This document shows, piece by piece, positions 18,800-26,162 of a DNA stretch of 64,000 bases. Within the stretch, counting starts at the first letter, position 1. Every line of letters starts with the position of its first letter. This stretch comes from Cellulomonas wangsupingiae (GTDB lineage: Bacteria; Actinomycetota; Actinomycetes; Actinomycetales; Cellulomonadaceae). Position numbers and translations under genes: made by a program. The stretch is taken from assembly GCF_024508275.1 (NCBI RefSeq), contig NZ_CP101989.1, positions 248,001 through 312,000 on the forward strand, given 5' to 3'. The notes beneath the pieces are model-generated. The model was given only the letters and a program-made list of their open reading frames with translations. It ran no database searches and had not been told where the DNA came from.

Positions 18800-18827
18800 G
18801 GCCCGCGACGCCGGTGCGTCGCGGGCC
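18800..18827. terminator. Hairpin terminator of the ABC exporter operon
   Basis: Perfect 11-bp arms, GGCCCGCGACG and CGTCGCGGGCC, with loop CCGGTG, 8 bp after the permease stop and before a convergent GNAT gene. Confidence 0.8.
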
Positions 18828-18835
18828 GAGGCGTG

Positions 18836-19936
18836 TCAGGCGGGCTCCACCCGCCGCTGCCACACCCCGCAGCCGCCCGCCGGACGGAAGCCCAGCGCGA
18901 CGTTGATCGCGAGCATCCAGCGGTTCTCCTCGGCGTTCCACGTGCTGATGCGCCGCACCGCGGGGCGGCGCTCGGCCAGCTCCTGCAGCTGCACCGCCTT
19001 GACCAGCATGCCGAGGCGGTGGCCCCGGTGCTCGCGCAGGACGAGGGTGTCCTCCTGCCAGACGAACTCGTCGGTGTGCGGGGGGAACATGAGCTGCGAG
19101 TACGCCACCAGCCGGCCCGACGGCACGTGCTCCACCACGGTCGTCAGCAGCTGCTCGTCCCGGTCGAGGCTCTCGGCGTCGTCGTCGCGCACGCGCTGCG
19201 CGTCCCACGCCTCCTCCTCGACGTCGAGGCCGGCGGTCGGCTCGTCGGTGCTCATGCGCGTGTGCAGCTCGGCCATCTGGTCGAGCCAGCGGTCGGGGGT
19301 CGCGTCGGTCCAGGTGACGGTCCGGTAGTCGCGGCCCGCCGCGGTCGCGGCCGCCTCCCGGTGCGCCGCCAGCGCGTCGGCGTCGAGCGGGAGGGTCAGC
19401 CGCGAGTGGCGGGCCACCTGCTCGAGCTGCCACCCGTGGGCGAGGGCGAAGCGGACCGACGGGTCGTCGCGTGACACCCGGCCCTCGCCGGTGGGCGCGG
19501 ACATCGTCGCGTCCCCGGGTGCCGGCTCGCTCGCCTGCTCGGTCTCGGTCATCAGGTGCGTGCGGCCGGCGCCCTGCGCGACCGCGAGCGCGGCGGCCAG
19601 CAGCGACGTGCCGATGCCCTGGCCGCGGTGGGCGGGGCGCACGCCCAGGTCGAGCCAGCCGGTGTGGGTGTTGTCCCGCAGGGGCAGGTCCAGCCGGGCG
19701 AAGCCGAGGACGTGCTCGGGGTGGGCGTCGTCGACGGCGAGCAGCCGAAGGCGCCGGGAGACGTCCTGGTGCTGCAGGAGCGACAGCGTCCGGCGCGGTG
19801 TCACCGCGAAGTCGTCGCTGCCCCAGGCGGCGCGCGTCACCTCGTTCTGGGCGTCGACGAGCGCGTGCAGGAGCCGCCCGTCCGCGCTCTGCGGGGACGT
19901 CGGCACACGGAGCTGCTGGACGGACCACGTCGTCAT
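18836..19936 (-). CDS. Tandem GNAT N-acetyltransferase
   Basis: A 366-aa protein with two GNAT folds. The N-terminal one carries LGVRPAHRGQGIGTSLLAAA, the acetyl-CoA loop (R-G-Q-G-I-G). The C-terminal one carries DTLVLREHRGHRLGMLVKA and ends NEENRWMLAINVALGFRPAG-like text. Mycothiol synthase shares this double layout, but the substrate here is not clear. ATG 19936 starts just before the first conserved strand; an extra 14 codons upstream look non-coding. Confidence 0.8.
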   Translation of the reverse strand: MTTWSVQQLRVPTSPQSADGRLLHALVDAQNEVTRAAWGSDDFAVTPRRTLSLLQHQDVSRRLRLLAVDDAHPEHVLGFARLDLPLRDNTHTGWLDLGVRPAHRGQGIGTSLLAAALAVAQGAGRTHLMTETEQASEPAPGDATMSAPTGEGRVSRDDPSVRFALAHGWQLEQVARHSRLTLPLDADALAAHREAAATAAGRDYRTVTWTDATPDRWLDQMAELHTRMSTDEPTAGLDVEEEAWDAQRVRDDDAESLDRDEQLLTTVVEHVPSGRLVAYSQLMFPPHTDEFVWQEDTLVLREHRGHRLGMLVKAVQLQELAERRPAVRRISTWNAEENRWMLAINVALGFRPAGGCGVWQRRVEPA

Positions 19937-20007
19937 GGCGCCCACGATCCCCGCACCGCGACGCCGCGTCGACGTCAATTGCGCGTGCCGGGCCCTAGCC
20001 TGCGGGC

Positions 20008-20673
20008 ATGCCGTGGTGGGAGGTCGTGGGCTGGGCCGGGTCGCTGCTCGTCGTGCTGTCGCTCGTGCAGGCGCGCGTGTGGCGCTTCCGGGTGATGAAC
20101 CTGGTGGGCGCGGTGCTCGCGACCGCGTACAACGCGGTGTTCGGCATCTGGGCGTTCGCCGCGATGAACGGGGTGATCGCGGTCATCGACGTGTACTGGC
20201 TGTGGCGGCTGCGCCGCGAGCGGTCCGACGCGCAGGTGTACGCCGTGGTCGAGGTCGCGCCCGACGACGCCTACCTGCGGCACGTGCTCGACGTCCACGC
20301 GCAGGACGTCGCGCGGCACCGCACGGTCCCGGCGGCCGGCCCGGCCGCGGGTGCCGCAGCAGGAGCCGACGAGCTCGCGTTCCTCGTGGTCCGCGGCGAC
20401 GAGACGGTCGGGGTGGTGCTCGTGCGCGACACCGGTGGCGGCACCGGCGTGGTGCTGCTCGACTGGGTGACACCGCGGTTCCGGGACTTCACGCCCGGCG
20501 AGTTCGTGTACCGGCACTCCCGGGTGTTCGCGGACCGCGGGCTGCGACGGCTGGTGGTGCCGGCCGCCCCGCCGGGGGGCGACGCGTACCTGGCGCGCGT
20601 GGGGTTCCGCCGCGTGGGTGACGGTGCGTGGGAGAGGCCGGTCGTCGCGCCGGAGGCGGCGACTTCCGGGTAG
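20008..20673 (+). CDS. YgjV/PnuC-like small membrane protein with soluble tail
   Basis: A 221-aa protein. The N-terminal ~75 residues form three short helices (GWAGSLLVVLSLVQARVWRF, MNLVGAVLATAYNAVFGIWA, AMNGVIAVIDVYWLWRL) like the YgjV family of half-transporter-like proteins. A soluble domain (80-210) with strand-rich text (LAFLVVRGDETVGVVLVRD) and FTPGEFVYRHSRVFADRGLR follows; it resembles a GNAT-like fold, without proof. Function unknown. It ends 20 bp before mntH. Confidence 0.65.
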   Translation: MPWWEVVGWAGSLLVVLSLVQARVWRFRVMNLVGAVLATAYNAVFGIWAFAAMNGVIAVIDVYWLWRLRRERSDAQVYAVVEVAPDDAYLRHVLDVHAQDVARHRTVPAAGPAAGAAAGADELAFLVVRGDETVGVVLVRDTGGGTGVVLLDWVTPRFRDFTPGEFVYRHSRVFADRGLRRLVVPAAPPGGDAYLARVGFRRVGDGAWERPVVAPEAATSG

Positions 20674-20693
20674 TCGACATGTAGAGTTCGGCC

Positions 20694-21923
20694 GTGCGAA
20701 CTTCCGTCGAGCGGGCGACCGGCACACCCCGCGTCCCGGTGCTGCTCGGCCCCGCGTTCGTCGCGGCCATCGCCTACGTCGACCCCGGCAACGTCGCCGC
20801 CAACCTCACGGCCGGCGCGCGGTACGGGTACCTGCTGCTGTGGGTGCTCGTCGCGGCGAACGTCATGGCCGTCCTCGTGCAGTACCAGTCCGCCAAGCTC
20901 GGGCTGGTCACGGGCCAGTCGCTGCCCGGTGTGCTGGGCGACCGGCTGCGCCGCGGCCCCCGCCTGGCGTTCTGGGCGCAGGCCGAGATCGTGGCGGCGG
21001 CCACCGACGTCGCGGAGGTGGTCGGCGGTGCCATCGCGCTGCACCTGCTGTTCGGCGTCCCGCTCCCGGTCGGAGGGCTGATCGTCGGCGTCGCGTCCAT
21101 GGCCCTGCTCGTGACGCAGGACCGGTACGGCCAGCGACGCTTCGAGGGCGTGGTCGTCGCGCTGCTCGCCGTCATCACCGTCGGCTTCCTCGTGGGCCTG
21201 CTCGTCTCGCCCCCCGACGCGGGCGGCGTGCTCGGTGGCCTGGTGCCCCGGTTCGCGGGCGCCGACTCGGTGCTGCTCGCCGCGAGCATGCTCGGCGCCA
21301 CGGTCATGCCGCACGCCATCTACGTGCACTCCGCCCTGGTGCGCGACCGGCACGGCCGTGCGCCCGAGGGGTCCGGCCGGCGCCTGCTGCTGCGGGCCAC
21401 GCGCTGGGACGTGGGCGTCGCGCTCGTCGTCGCGGGGGCCGTGAACATCGGCCTGCTGCTGCTCGCCGCCGCAGGGCTGCAGGGCACCGAGGGCACCGAC
21501 ACCATCGAGGGGGCGCACGCCGCGATCGTCTCCGCCCTCGGTCCCGCGGTCGGTCTCGCGTTCGCCGTCGGCCTGCTCGCGTCGGGTCTGGCGTCGACGT
21601 CCGTCGGCGCCTACGCCGGCGCGACGATCATGGAGGGCCTCCTGCACCGGCGGGTGCCCCTGCTGCTGCGCCGCGTCGTGACGCTGATCCCCGCGATCGT
21701 GCTGCTCGCCGTGGGCGCCGACCCCACGTGGACGCTCGTGCTGAGCCAGGTCGTGCTCAGCTTCGGCATCCCGTTCGCGCTGGTCCCGCTGGTCGTCCTC
21801 GGCCGCGACCGCGAGCTCATGGGTGCCGACCGCAACGGGCCCTGGCTGCACGCGGTGCTGTGCGTCGTGGTCGGGCTGGTCGTGGTCCTCAACCTCGCGC
21901 TGCTGGTGCTGCTCGTCGTCTGA
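20694..21923 (+). CDS. mntH: NRAMP-type Mn2+/Fe2+ transporter
   Basis: A 409-aa NRAMP protein with about 11 helices. The metal-binding motif in the first helix is present (AYVDPGNVAANL) and so is the second (GATVMPHAIYVHSAL). It imports Mn2+ or Fe2+ with protons. GTG 20694 lies 7 bases after TAGAGT (20682-20687), so transcription may give a nearly leaderless message; no clear MntR or DtxR box was recognised. Confidence 0.93.
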   Translation: MRTSVERATGTPRVPVLLGPAFVAAIAYVDPGNVAANLTAGARYGYLLLWVLVAANVMAVLVQYQSAKLGLVTGQSLPGVLGDRLRRGPRLAFWAQAEIVAAATDVAEVVGGAIALHLLFGVPLPVGGLIVGVASMALLVTQDRYGQRRFEGVVVALLAVITVGFLVGLLVSPPDAGGVLGGLVPRFAGADSVLLAASMLGATVMPHAIYVHSALVRDRHGRAPEGSGRRLLLRATRWDVGVALVVAGAVNIGLLLLAAAGLQGTEGTDTIEGAHAAIVSALGPAVGLAFAVGLLASGLASTSVGAYAGATIMEGLLHRRVPLLLRRVVTLIPAIVLLAVGADPTWTLVLSQVVLSFGIPFALVPLVVLGRDRELMGADRNGPWLHAVLCVVVGLVVVLNLALLVLLVV

Positions 21924-21925
21924 CG

Positions 21926-22378
21926 TCACACCCGGTGCACGTCGGTGACCACGACGTCCACCGTGACGACGGACTCCGGCAGGTCGGGCGCGCCGAGCAC
22001 GTCGCGCAGGTGGTCCGCGACCGTGCGGCGCACGTCGGTGGCCAACGGTGCGATCGGCTGCAGGTACGCGGCGGACACCTCGACGACGGCCTGCTCCAGG
22101 ACGTCGTCCGGGCCGGTCCGGAACGCCAGCCGGCGCACCCGCACCCGGGTGTCCCGGTCCAGCCGGGCGCGCACCGACGTGCGCAGGACGTCGGCCGCGA
22201 CCGTGTAGGTGCCCGCGGCGTGCCGACCGCGCACCGGGCGCGACGGCCGCAGCGCGGCGACCGCGGACGCCACCACGCGCGGCGCGACCGCGACCCAGCC
22301 GTCGTCGGTGTGCCGGCGCAGCCGGGCCGTCGCCAGGTCGAGCAGGTCGTCGACCCGCCGCGCGTCGTTCAGCGCCAT
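21926..22378 (-). CDS. Asp23-like domain protein downstream of ECF sigma gene
   Basis: A 150-aa protein starting MALNDARRVDDLLDLATARL. The C-terminal half (AVVEVSAAYLQPIAPLATDVRRTVADHLRDV, quoted as a region) has the strand-helix pattern of Asp23/Gls24 domains found in the divergent operon. It overlaps the 3' end of the sigma gene by 10 bases and must be co-transcribed. Possibly a regulator or partner of the sigma factor. Convergent with mntH, 2 bases from its stop. Confidence 0.65.
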   Translation of the reverse strand: MALNDARRVDDLLDLATARLRRHTDDGWVAVAPRVVASAVAALRPSRPVRGRHAAGTYTVAADVLRTSVRARLDRDTRVRVRRLAFRTGPDDVLEQAVVEVSAAYLQPIAPLATDVRRTVADHLRDVLGAPDLPESVVTVDVVVTDVHRV

Positions 22379-23109
22379 GTCGAGAACCTCCTGCTCAGCG
22401 ACTGCCGCGCGCGCGCCAGCGACCCGCGGACCGCCGCGTGGGTGGTCCGCAGCACGCTCGCCGCGTCGGCGTAGGACATGCCCTCGACCTCCACCAGCAG
22501 CCACACGGCACGCTGCGACGCCGGGAGCGCGGCGAGCGCACCGTCGAGCGCCGCGCGCAGGTCGACGGCGAGGAGGTGGCCGACCGGGTCGCCGACAGGC
22601 GCGGCGCCCGTGCTGGGCGGCGCGTCGTCGTCCCGCACGTCGACGGGGACCGCGGTGCGCGCCCGGCGGCGGGCGGCACGTCGCACGCAGTTGGTCTGGA
22701 TGCCGAACAGCCACGTGCGCACGCTCGCGTCGCCGCGGTACGCGTCGGCGCCGAGCCACGCGGCCGTCAGCGCGTCCTGCACCGCGTCCTCGGCGTCCTG
22801 CGCGGACGGCAGCAGGCGGCGCGCGTACCGGTAGAGGGCGGCGCCGTGCCGGGCGACGAGGGCCGCGAAGGCGGACTGGTCGCCCAGGGCGGAGCGCTCG
22901 ACGAGCACGTCGTCCGGCTGGTCGGTGCCGGGCGGCTCGTCCGGCTCGTCCCGGGTGTCCGGGTGGTCGCCGGGCCTCTCGTCCCCTCGACGCGCCGGTG
23001 GTCCCGGGTGCCCGTCGGGCAGGGGCGGGGGGGCCGAGGGGGTCGCGGGCGTCGTCGCCGCCACCTCGTAGGTCGTCACGACGGGCTCCGCAGCCACGCG
23101 ACGAGGCAC
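22369..23109 (-). CDS. ECF-type sigma factor
   Basis: About 246 aa. An acidic, Pro-rich N-terminal ~75 residues precede sigma region 2 (ALVARHGAALYRYARRLLPS, EDAVQDALTAAWLGADAY, VRTWLFGIQTNCVRRAAR) and region 4 (ALPASQRAVWLLVEVEGMSY, DAASVLRTTHAAVRGSLARA). The GTG at 23109 falls inside the large palindrome; a start at GTG 23079 is possible. Divergent from the Asp23 operon, a pairing common in actinobacteria, so it probably serves the envelope-stress genes. Confidence 0.85.
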   Translation of the reverse strand: MPRRVAAEPVVTTYEVAATTPATPSAPPPLPDGHPGPPARRGDERPGDHPDTRDEPDEPPGTDQPDDVLVERSALGDQSAFAALVARHGAALYRYARRLLPSAQDAEDAVQDALTAAWLGADAYRGDASVRTWLFGIQTNCVRRAARRRARTAVPVDVRDDDAPPSTGAAPVGDPVGHLLAVDLRAALDGALAALPASQRAVWLLVEVEGMSYADAASVLRTTHAAVRGSLARARQSLSRRFSTWR

Positions 23110-23136
23110 GCGGTGTGACCCAGGTCACACCGCGTG
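23107..23136. promoter_or_regulatory. 30-bp palindrome with a perfect Crp/GlxR-type core
   Basis: Arms CACGCGGTGTGACC (23107-23120) and GGTCACACCGCGTG (23123-23136) with CA between. Inside it TGTGA-N6-TCACA (23114-23129) matches the Crp-family consensus exactly. It lies in the divergent space between the sigma gene and the Asp23 operon and covers the annotated sigma start. Confidence 0.7.
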
Positions 23137-23253
23137 CACCGTGACGACGCCGTCCGGGAGGGCACTCACCCAGTGTCGGGGCCCTTCTGCCGGTCGGCAC
23201 CCCGGGGCACCAGGCACGTCCGCACGATCCGGCCCACAGCACCAGGAGCACCG

Positions 23254-23754
23254 ATGAGCGAGCAGACGACCACACCGAGCGCCGCCACCGACAACCCCGG
23301 TCCGCGCCTCGGCAACTCCGGCACCAGCAGCTCGACGCGCGCGAGCAGCACGCCGCTGCAGACCAAGTACGGCACGACGACCATCGCCGACGGCGTCGTC
23401 GCCAAGATCGCCGGCATCGCCGCGAGCGACGTCGCCGGGGTCCACGCGCTCGGCGGCGGCGCAGCCCGTGCCTTCGGCGCGATCCGCGAGCGCATCCCCG
23501 GCGGCACCACGAACCACAGCCAGGGGATCAGCGTCGAGGTCGGCGAGCAGGAGGCCGCGGTCGACGTCGACCTCGTCGCGGAGTACGGCGTGTCCGTCGT
23601 CGACCTCGCGGAGGGCGTGCGGCGCAACATCATCACGTCCGTCGAGCGCATGACCGGCCTGCGCGTCATCGAGGTGAACATCAGCGTCAACGACGTCCAC
23701 CTGCCGCAGGACGACCCGCAGCCCGAGCCCGCACCGCAGCCGCGCGTGGCATGA
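23254..23754 (+). CDS. Asp23/Gls24 family envelope stress protein
   Basis: A 166-aa protein. After a Ser/Thr/Pro-rich lead comes the Asp23 domain: GTTTIADGVVAKIAGIAASD, VAGVHALGGG, GISVEVGEQEAAVDVDLVAE, YGVSVVDLAEGVRRNIITSV, VIEVNISVNDVHLPQD. CAGGAG lies 7 bases before the ATG. In Staphylococcus, Asp23 is held at the membrane by AmaP and takes part in envelope homeostasis; a similar role is inferred. First gene of a six-gene operon. Confidence 0.92.
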   Translation: MSEQTTTPSAATDNPGPRLGNSGTSSSTRASSTPLQTKYGTTTIADGVVAKIAGIAASDVAGVHALGGGAARAFGAIRERIPGGTTNHSQGISVEVGEQEAAVDVDLVAEYGVSVVDLAEGVRRNIITSVERMTGLRVIEVNISVNDVHLPQDDPQPEPAPQPRVA

Positions 23755-24209
23755 GCGGCGACCGCCCCGGGCCCGACGAGCCCGTGGTCGTCGTCCGGGA
23801 GGAGACCGTCGTCGTCGTGCCCGTGCCGGCGGACCCCGCCCCGGCGGTCCCGGCACCGGCACCCGGCCCCCCGGAGCCGGCACCGGTCCCCGGCCCGCCG
23901 GTCCCGGCACCGGACCTCGGCCCTCCGACCCCGCCGGACCCCGCCGAGCTCGCGGCCGCGGCCGCGCTCGCCGTCCCCGGCGTCGCCGGGCTGTACCCGG
24001 GCGCGTTCGGCGAGATCGGCACCCACCTGCCCGGCCGGCGCGTGGCCGGCGTCCGCACCCGCAGCGGGCCCGACGGCAGGTCGACCGACGTGCACGTCGT
24101 CGCCCGGCTCGGGGGCGACCTGCGGGCGCTCGCGGCCGACGTGCACCGAGCGGTGCAGGCGGCCGTGGGCGGTGACGTCCACGTCGTCGTCGACGACCTC
24201 GTCGCCTGA
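23751..24209 (+). CDS. Proline-rich Asp23-like protein
   Basis: A 152-aa protein whose ATG overlaps the asp23 stop. The first ~60 residues are a Pro/Ala/Val-rich arm (PVPADPAPAVPAPAPGPP). The rest is a diverged Asp23-type fold: AAAAALAVPGVAGLYPGAFG, STDVHVVARLGGDLRALAAD, AVQAAVGGDVHVVVDDL. No known separate function; presumably a subunit or paralogue of the Asp23 layer. Confidence 0.75.
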   Translation: MSGDRPGPDEPVVVVREETVVVVPVPADPAPAVPAPAPGPPEPAPVPGPPVPAPDLGPPTPPDPAELAAAAALAVPGVAGLYPGAFGEIGTHLPGRRVAGVRTRSGPDGRSTDVHVVARLGGDLRALAADVHRAVQAAVGGDVHVVVDDLVA

Positions 24210-24271
24210 TCGCCGGGACGTCCCGGCCGGACCCGTCCGCACGCAGCACGTCCCGAACCGAGGAGCACCTC

Positions 24272-24448
24272 ATGTCCCTGTCACTCGCCGGTCTGCTCAC
24301 CGGGCTGCTGCTCGCGATCGCAGCGGTCGTCGGCGGCTTCAACGGCTTCCTGCTCGCCGTCGTCCTCGGCGCGGTCGGCTGGCTCGTGGGCGCTGTCGTG
24401 GAGGGTCGCGTCGACCTGTCCGCCCTCACGGGAGGTCGTCGTGGCTGA
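24272..24448 (+). CDS. DUF2273 small membrane protein
   Basis: A 58-aa protein, MSLSLAGLLTGLLLAIAAVV then GGFNGFLLAVVLGAVGWLVG and the tail AVVEGRVDLSALTGGRRG. Two hydrophobic helices around the G-G-F-N-G-F turn are typical of DUF2273, which regularly accompanies Asp23 genes. CGAGGAG precedes the ATG by 7 bases. It overlaps the next gene by 8 bases. Confidence 0.88.
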   Translation: MSLSLAGLLTGLLLAIAAVVGGFNGFLLAVVLGAVGWLVGAVVEGRVDLSALTGGRRG

Positions 24449-24803
24449 CGACCACCGCACCGTCGACCCGGCGGTGCGCGGCTCCCTGACGGTCGGCGAC
24501 CGGGTCGTGCAGAAGGTCGCGCTGGCGGCCGCCTCACGTGTCCCGGGCGTGGCGACCGCGACGTCGAGCCTGCTGGGCCGTGACCTGCCGCGTGCCTCGG
24601 CGCACACCCACGGCACCCGCGCCCGCGTCGAGGTCGACATCGCGCTCGCGTGGCCCGCCCCGGCCGCGTCGACCGCGCAGCGCGTGCGCCACGCGGTCGG
24701 CGACGCCGTCACCCGGTACGCCGGCGTCCAGGCCGACCGCGTCGACGTGCGCGTCGTCGGCGTCACCGACCCGGCGCCCGCCACCACGGTGCGTGTGCGA
24801 TGA
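24441..24803 (+). CDS. Asp23-like protein
   Basis: A 120-aa protein with GTG start inside the DUF2273 3' end. Pattern: GSLTVGDRVVQKVALAAASR, VPGVATATSS, ARVEVDIALAWPAPAASTAQ, ADRVDVRVVGV. This is a compact Asp23-type domain of strands and one helix. Third Asp23-like unit of the operon; the stop overlaps the next ATG. Confidence 0.75.
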   Translation: MADDHRTVDPAVRGSLTVGDRVVQKVALAAASRVPGVATATSSLLGRDLPRASAHTHGTRARVEVDIALAWPAPAASTAQRVRHAVGDAVTRYAGVQADRVDVRVVGVTDPAPATTVRVR

Positions 24804-25402
24804 GCGCGCTCGCCGACGCACCCGCCACGGACCTGGCCGCGCAGCCGCCCGACCCGGTGCCGTTCGCCCAGCCGCGGCCCGCCGGCGCCCTCGGCTGGAT
24901 CGGCGTCGTCCTGGCCCTCGTGGTCCTCGGCGTGGCGGTCGTGCTGGTGCACGACGGCCTGGTCGCGCTCGACGTCCTCGGGGGTGACACCTGGCTGCTC
25001 GCGGCCGCCGACGCGGTCGGGCGCATCACGCCCACCTGGCAGGTCGCGCTCGTCGGGGCCGTCGTCGCGCTCGTGGGCCTGCGGCTGCTCGTCGTCGCGC
25101 TGCGTCCGCGGCGACGTCCGGCGATCCCGCTCGCCGCGGGCGGGGGCCAGTACCTGCTGGGGCAGGACGTCGCGCGGCTCGCGTCCGGTGCGGCGGCGCA
25201 GGTCGACGGCGTCTTCGACGTGCGCAGCACGTGGGGCCGACGGGCCGTGACGGTCGACGCGACCACGGACGGCGACACGACGGTCACCGACCAGGTCCGC
25301 TCGGCCGTCGCCGAGCGCCTCACCGCGCTCGCGGACGTGCCGCGGGTCGCCGTGCGCGCCCGCAGGGCGAGCCGCACGGACGGACGGGGAGGTGTGCGGT
25401 GA
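24800..25402 (+). CDS. DUF6286-type membrane protein with Asp23-like tail
   Basis: A 200-aa protein. Two helices at about 30-52 (LGWIGVVLALVVLGVAVVLV) and 78-100 (WQVALVGAVVALVGLRLLVV) are followed by a soluble domain, DVARLASGAAAQVDGVFDVR and ADVPRVAVRARRA. Proteins of this layout are labelled DUF6286 in actinobacterial Asp23 clusters. It likely anchors or contacts Asp23 proteins at the membrane. Overlaps its neighbours by ATGA and GTGA. Confidence 0.75.
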   Translation: MSALADAPATDLAAQPPDPVPFAQPRPAGALGWIGVVLALVVLGVAVVLVHDGLVALDVLGGDTWLLAAADAVGRITPTWQVALVGAVVALVGLRLLVVALRPRRRPAIPLAAGGGQYLLGQDVARLASGAAAQVDGVFDVRSTWGRRAVTVDATTDGDTTVTDQVRSAVAERLTALADVPRVAVRARRASRTDGRGGVR

Positions 25403-25980
25403 AGCGGGGGGTGCGCGCGACGAACCGCGTCGTGGCGTTCGTCGTGGGGCTCGCGCTGCTCGTCGTCGGCGTCGCCGCGGTGCTGTGGTGGACCGGCGTG
25501 CTCGGGGACGTGTGGGCGCAGACGCCCACGGCGCTCGACCCCGGCCGCGTCTCCGAGGTCACCGACGCCACGTGGTTCGGCTGGGCGGCGACGGTGTCCG
25601 GCGTCGTCCTCGGCCTCCTCGCGCTGTGGTGGCTGCTCGCGCACCTCGGCACACCGCGCGTGGGCACCCTGACGCTCGCCGGGTCCGACGCGTCGGGACA
25701 GCTCACCATCGACGTCGGCGCCCTCGCCGGGCACGTCGCGGACGAGGCGCGCCGCCTGCCGGGAGTCGTCGGCGCCCGGTCGACCGTCGACCTGGACCGC
25801 GGCCGGTACGTGCTGGTGAGCACCCTGCAGGTCGACCCGGAGGCCGACCTGCCGGCGCTCGCCGACGACGTCGCCGCGCTGGTCGCCCGCGCGCGGGACG
25901 TCGTCGGGATCCGCCGGCTCGCGGCCCGCACCCACCTGGCGGTGCGGCGGCGCGCCCGCGGAGGGCCGCGCGTCGTGTGA
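25399..25980 (+). CDS. AmaP-like alkaline shock membrane anchor protein
   Basis: A 193-aa protein with a GTG start. Two helices (RVVAFVVGLALLVVGVAAVL and TVSGVVLGLLALWWLLAHL) bracket a short outside loop, then a soluble domain with LTIDVGALAGHVADEARRLP and YVLVSTLQVDPEADLPALAD. This matches AmaP, the membrane anchor of Asp23. Last gene of the operon; a hairpin and palindrome array follow. Confidence 0.78.
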   Translation: MKRGVRATNRVVAFVVGLALLVVGVAAVLWWTGVLGDVWAQTPTALDPGRVSEVTDATWFGWAATVSGVVLGLLALWWLLAHLGTPRVGTLTLAGSDASGQLTIDVGALAGHVADEARRLPGVVGARSTVDLDRGRYVLVSTLQVDPEADLPALADDVAALVARARDVVGIRRLAARTHLAVRRRARGGPRVV

Positions 25981-25989
25981 CGTCCAGCG

Positions 25990-26029
25990 GGCCGGGCCCG
26001 GCGCGGCGGGGGGCGTGCCGAGCCCGGCC
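25990..26029. terminator. Possible terminator after the Asp23 operon
   Basis: Eight-base arms GGCCGGGC (25990-25997) and GCCCGGCC (26022-26029) with a 24-base GC-rich loop, 10 bp after the last stop. It is weaker than the other hairpins here; the palindrome array just beyond may help stop transcription. Confidence 0.5.
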
Positions 26030-26035
26030 GCTCTC

Positions 26036-26162
26036 GGTGACCAGTGGTCACCGGGGTGGGTCGCCAAGTGACCAGTGGTCAGTTGGGGGGTTGCCGGGTC
26101 CTCTTCGGCCCTCCCAAGTGACCAGTGGTCACCGGGGTGGGTCGCCAAGTGACCAGTGGTCA
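26036..26162. repeat. Palindrome array 1: four TGACCAGTGGTCA copies
   Basis: Copies at 26038-26050, 26069-26081, 26119-26131 and 26150-26162, that is 31, 50 and 31 bp apart; the whole repeats with an 81-bp period. The 37-base spacer between copies 2 and 3 starts GTTGGGGGG and ends CCCTCCCAAG, so the pair extends into a larger inverted repeat. It lies between convergent genes, and copy 4 supplies the stop codon of the sigma gene. Confidence 0.95.

Noticed and set aside
20676..20693. MntR or DtxR operator before mntH
   Set aside because: TAGTCGACATGTAGA has only weak symmetry and does not match known boxes.
26036..26162. Palindrome arrays as CRISPR
   Set aside because: The repeat is only 13 bp, spacers are alike rather than unique, and no cas gene is near.
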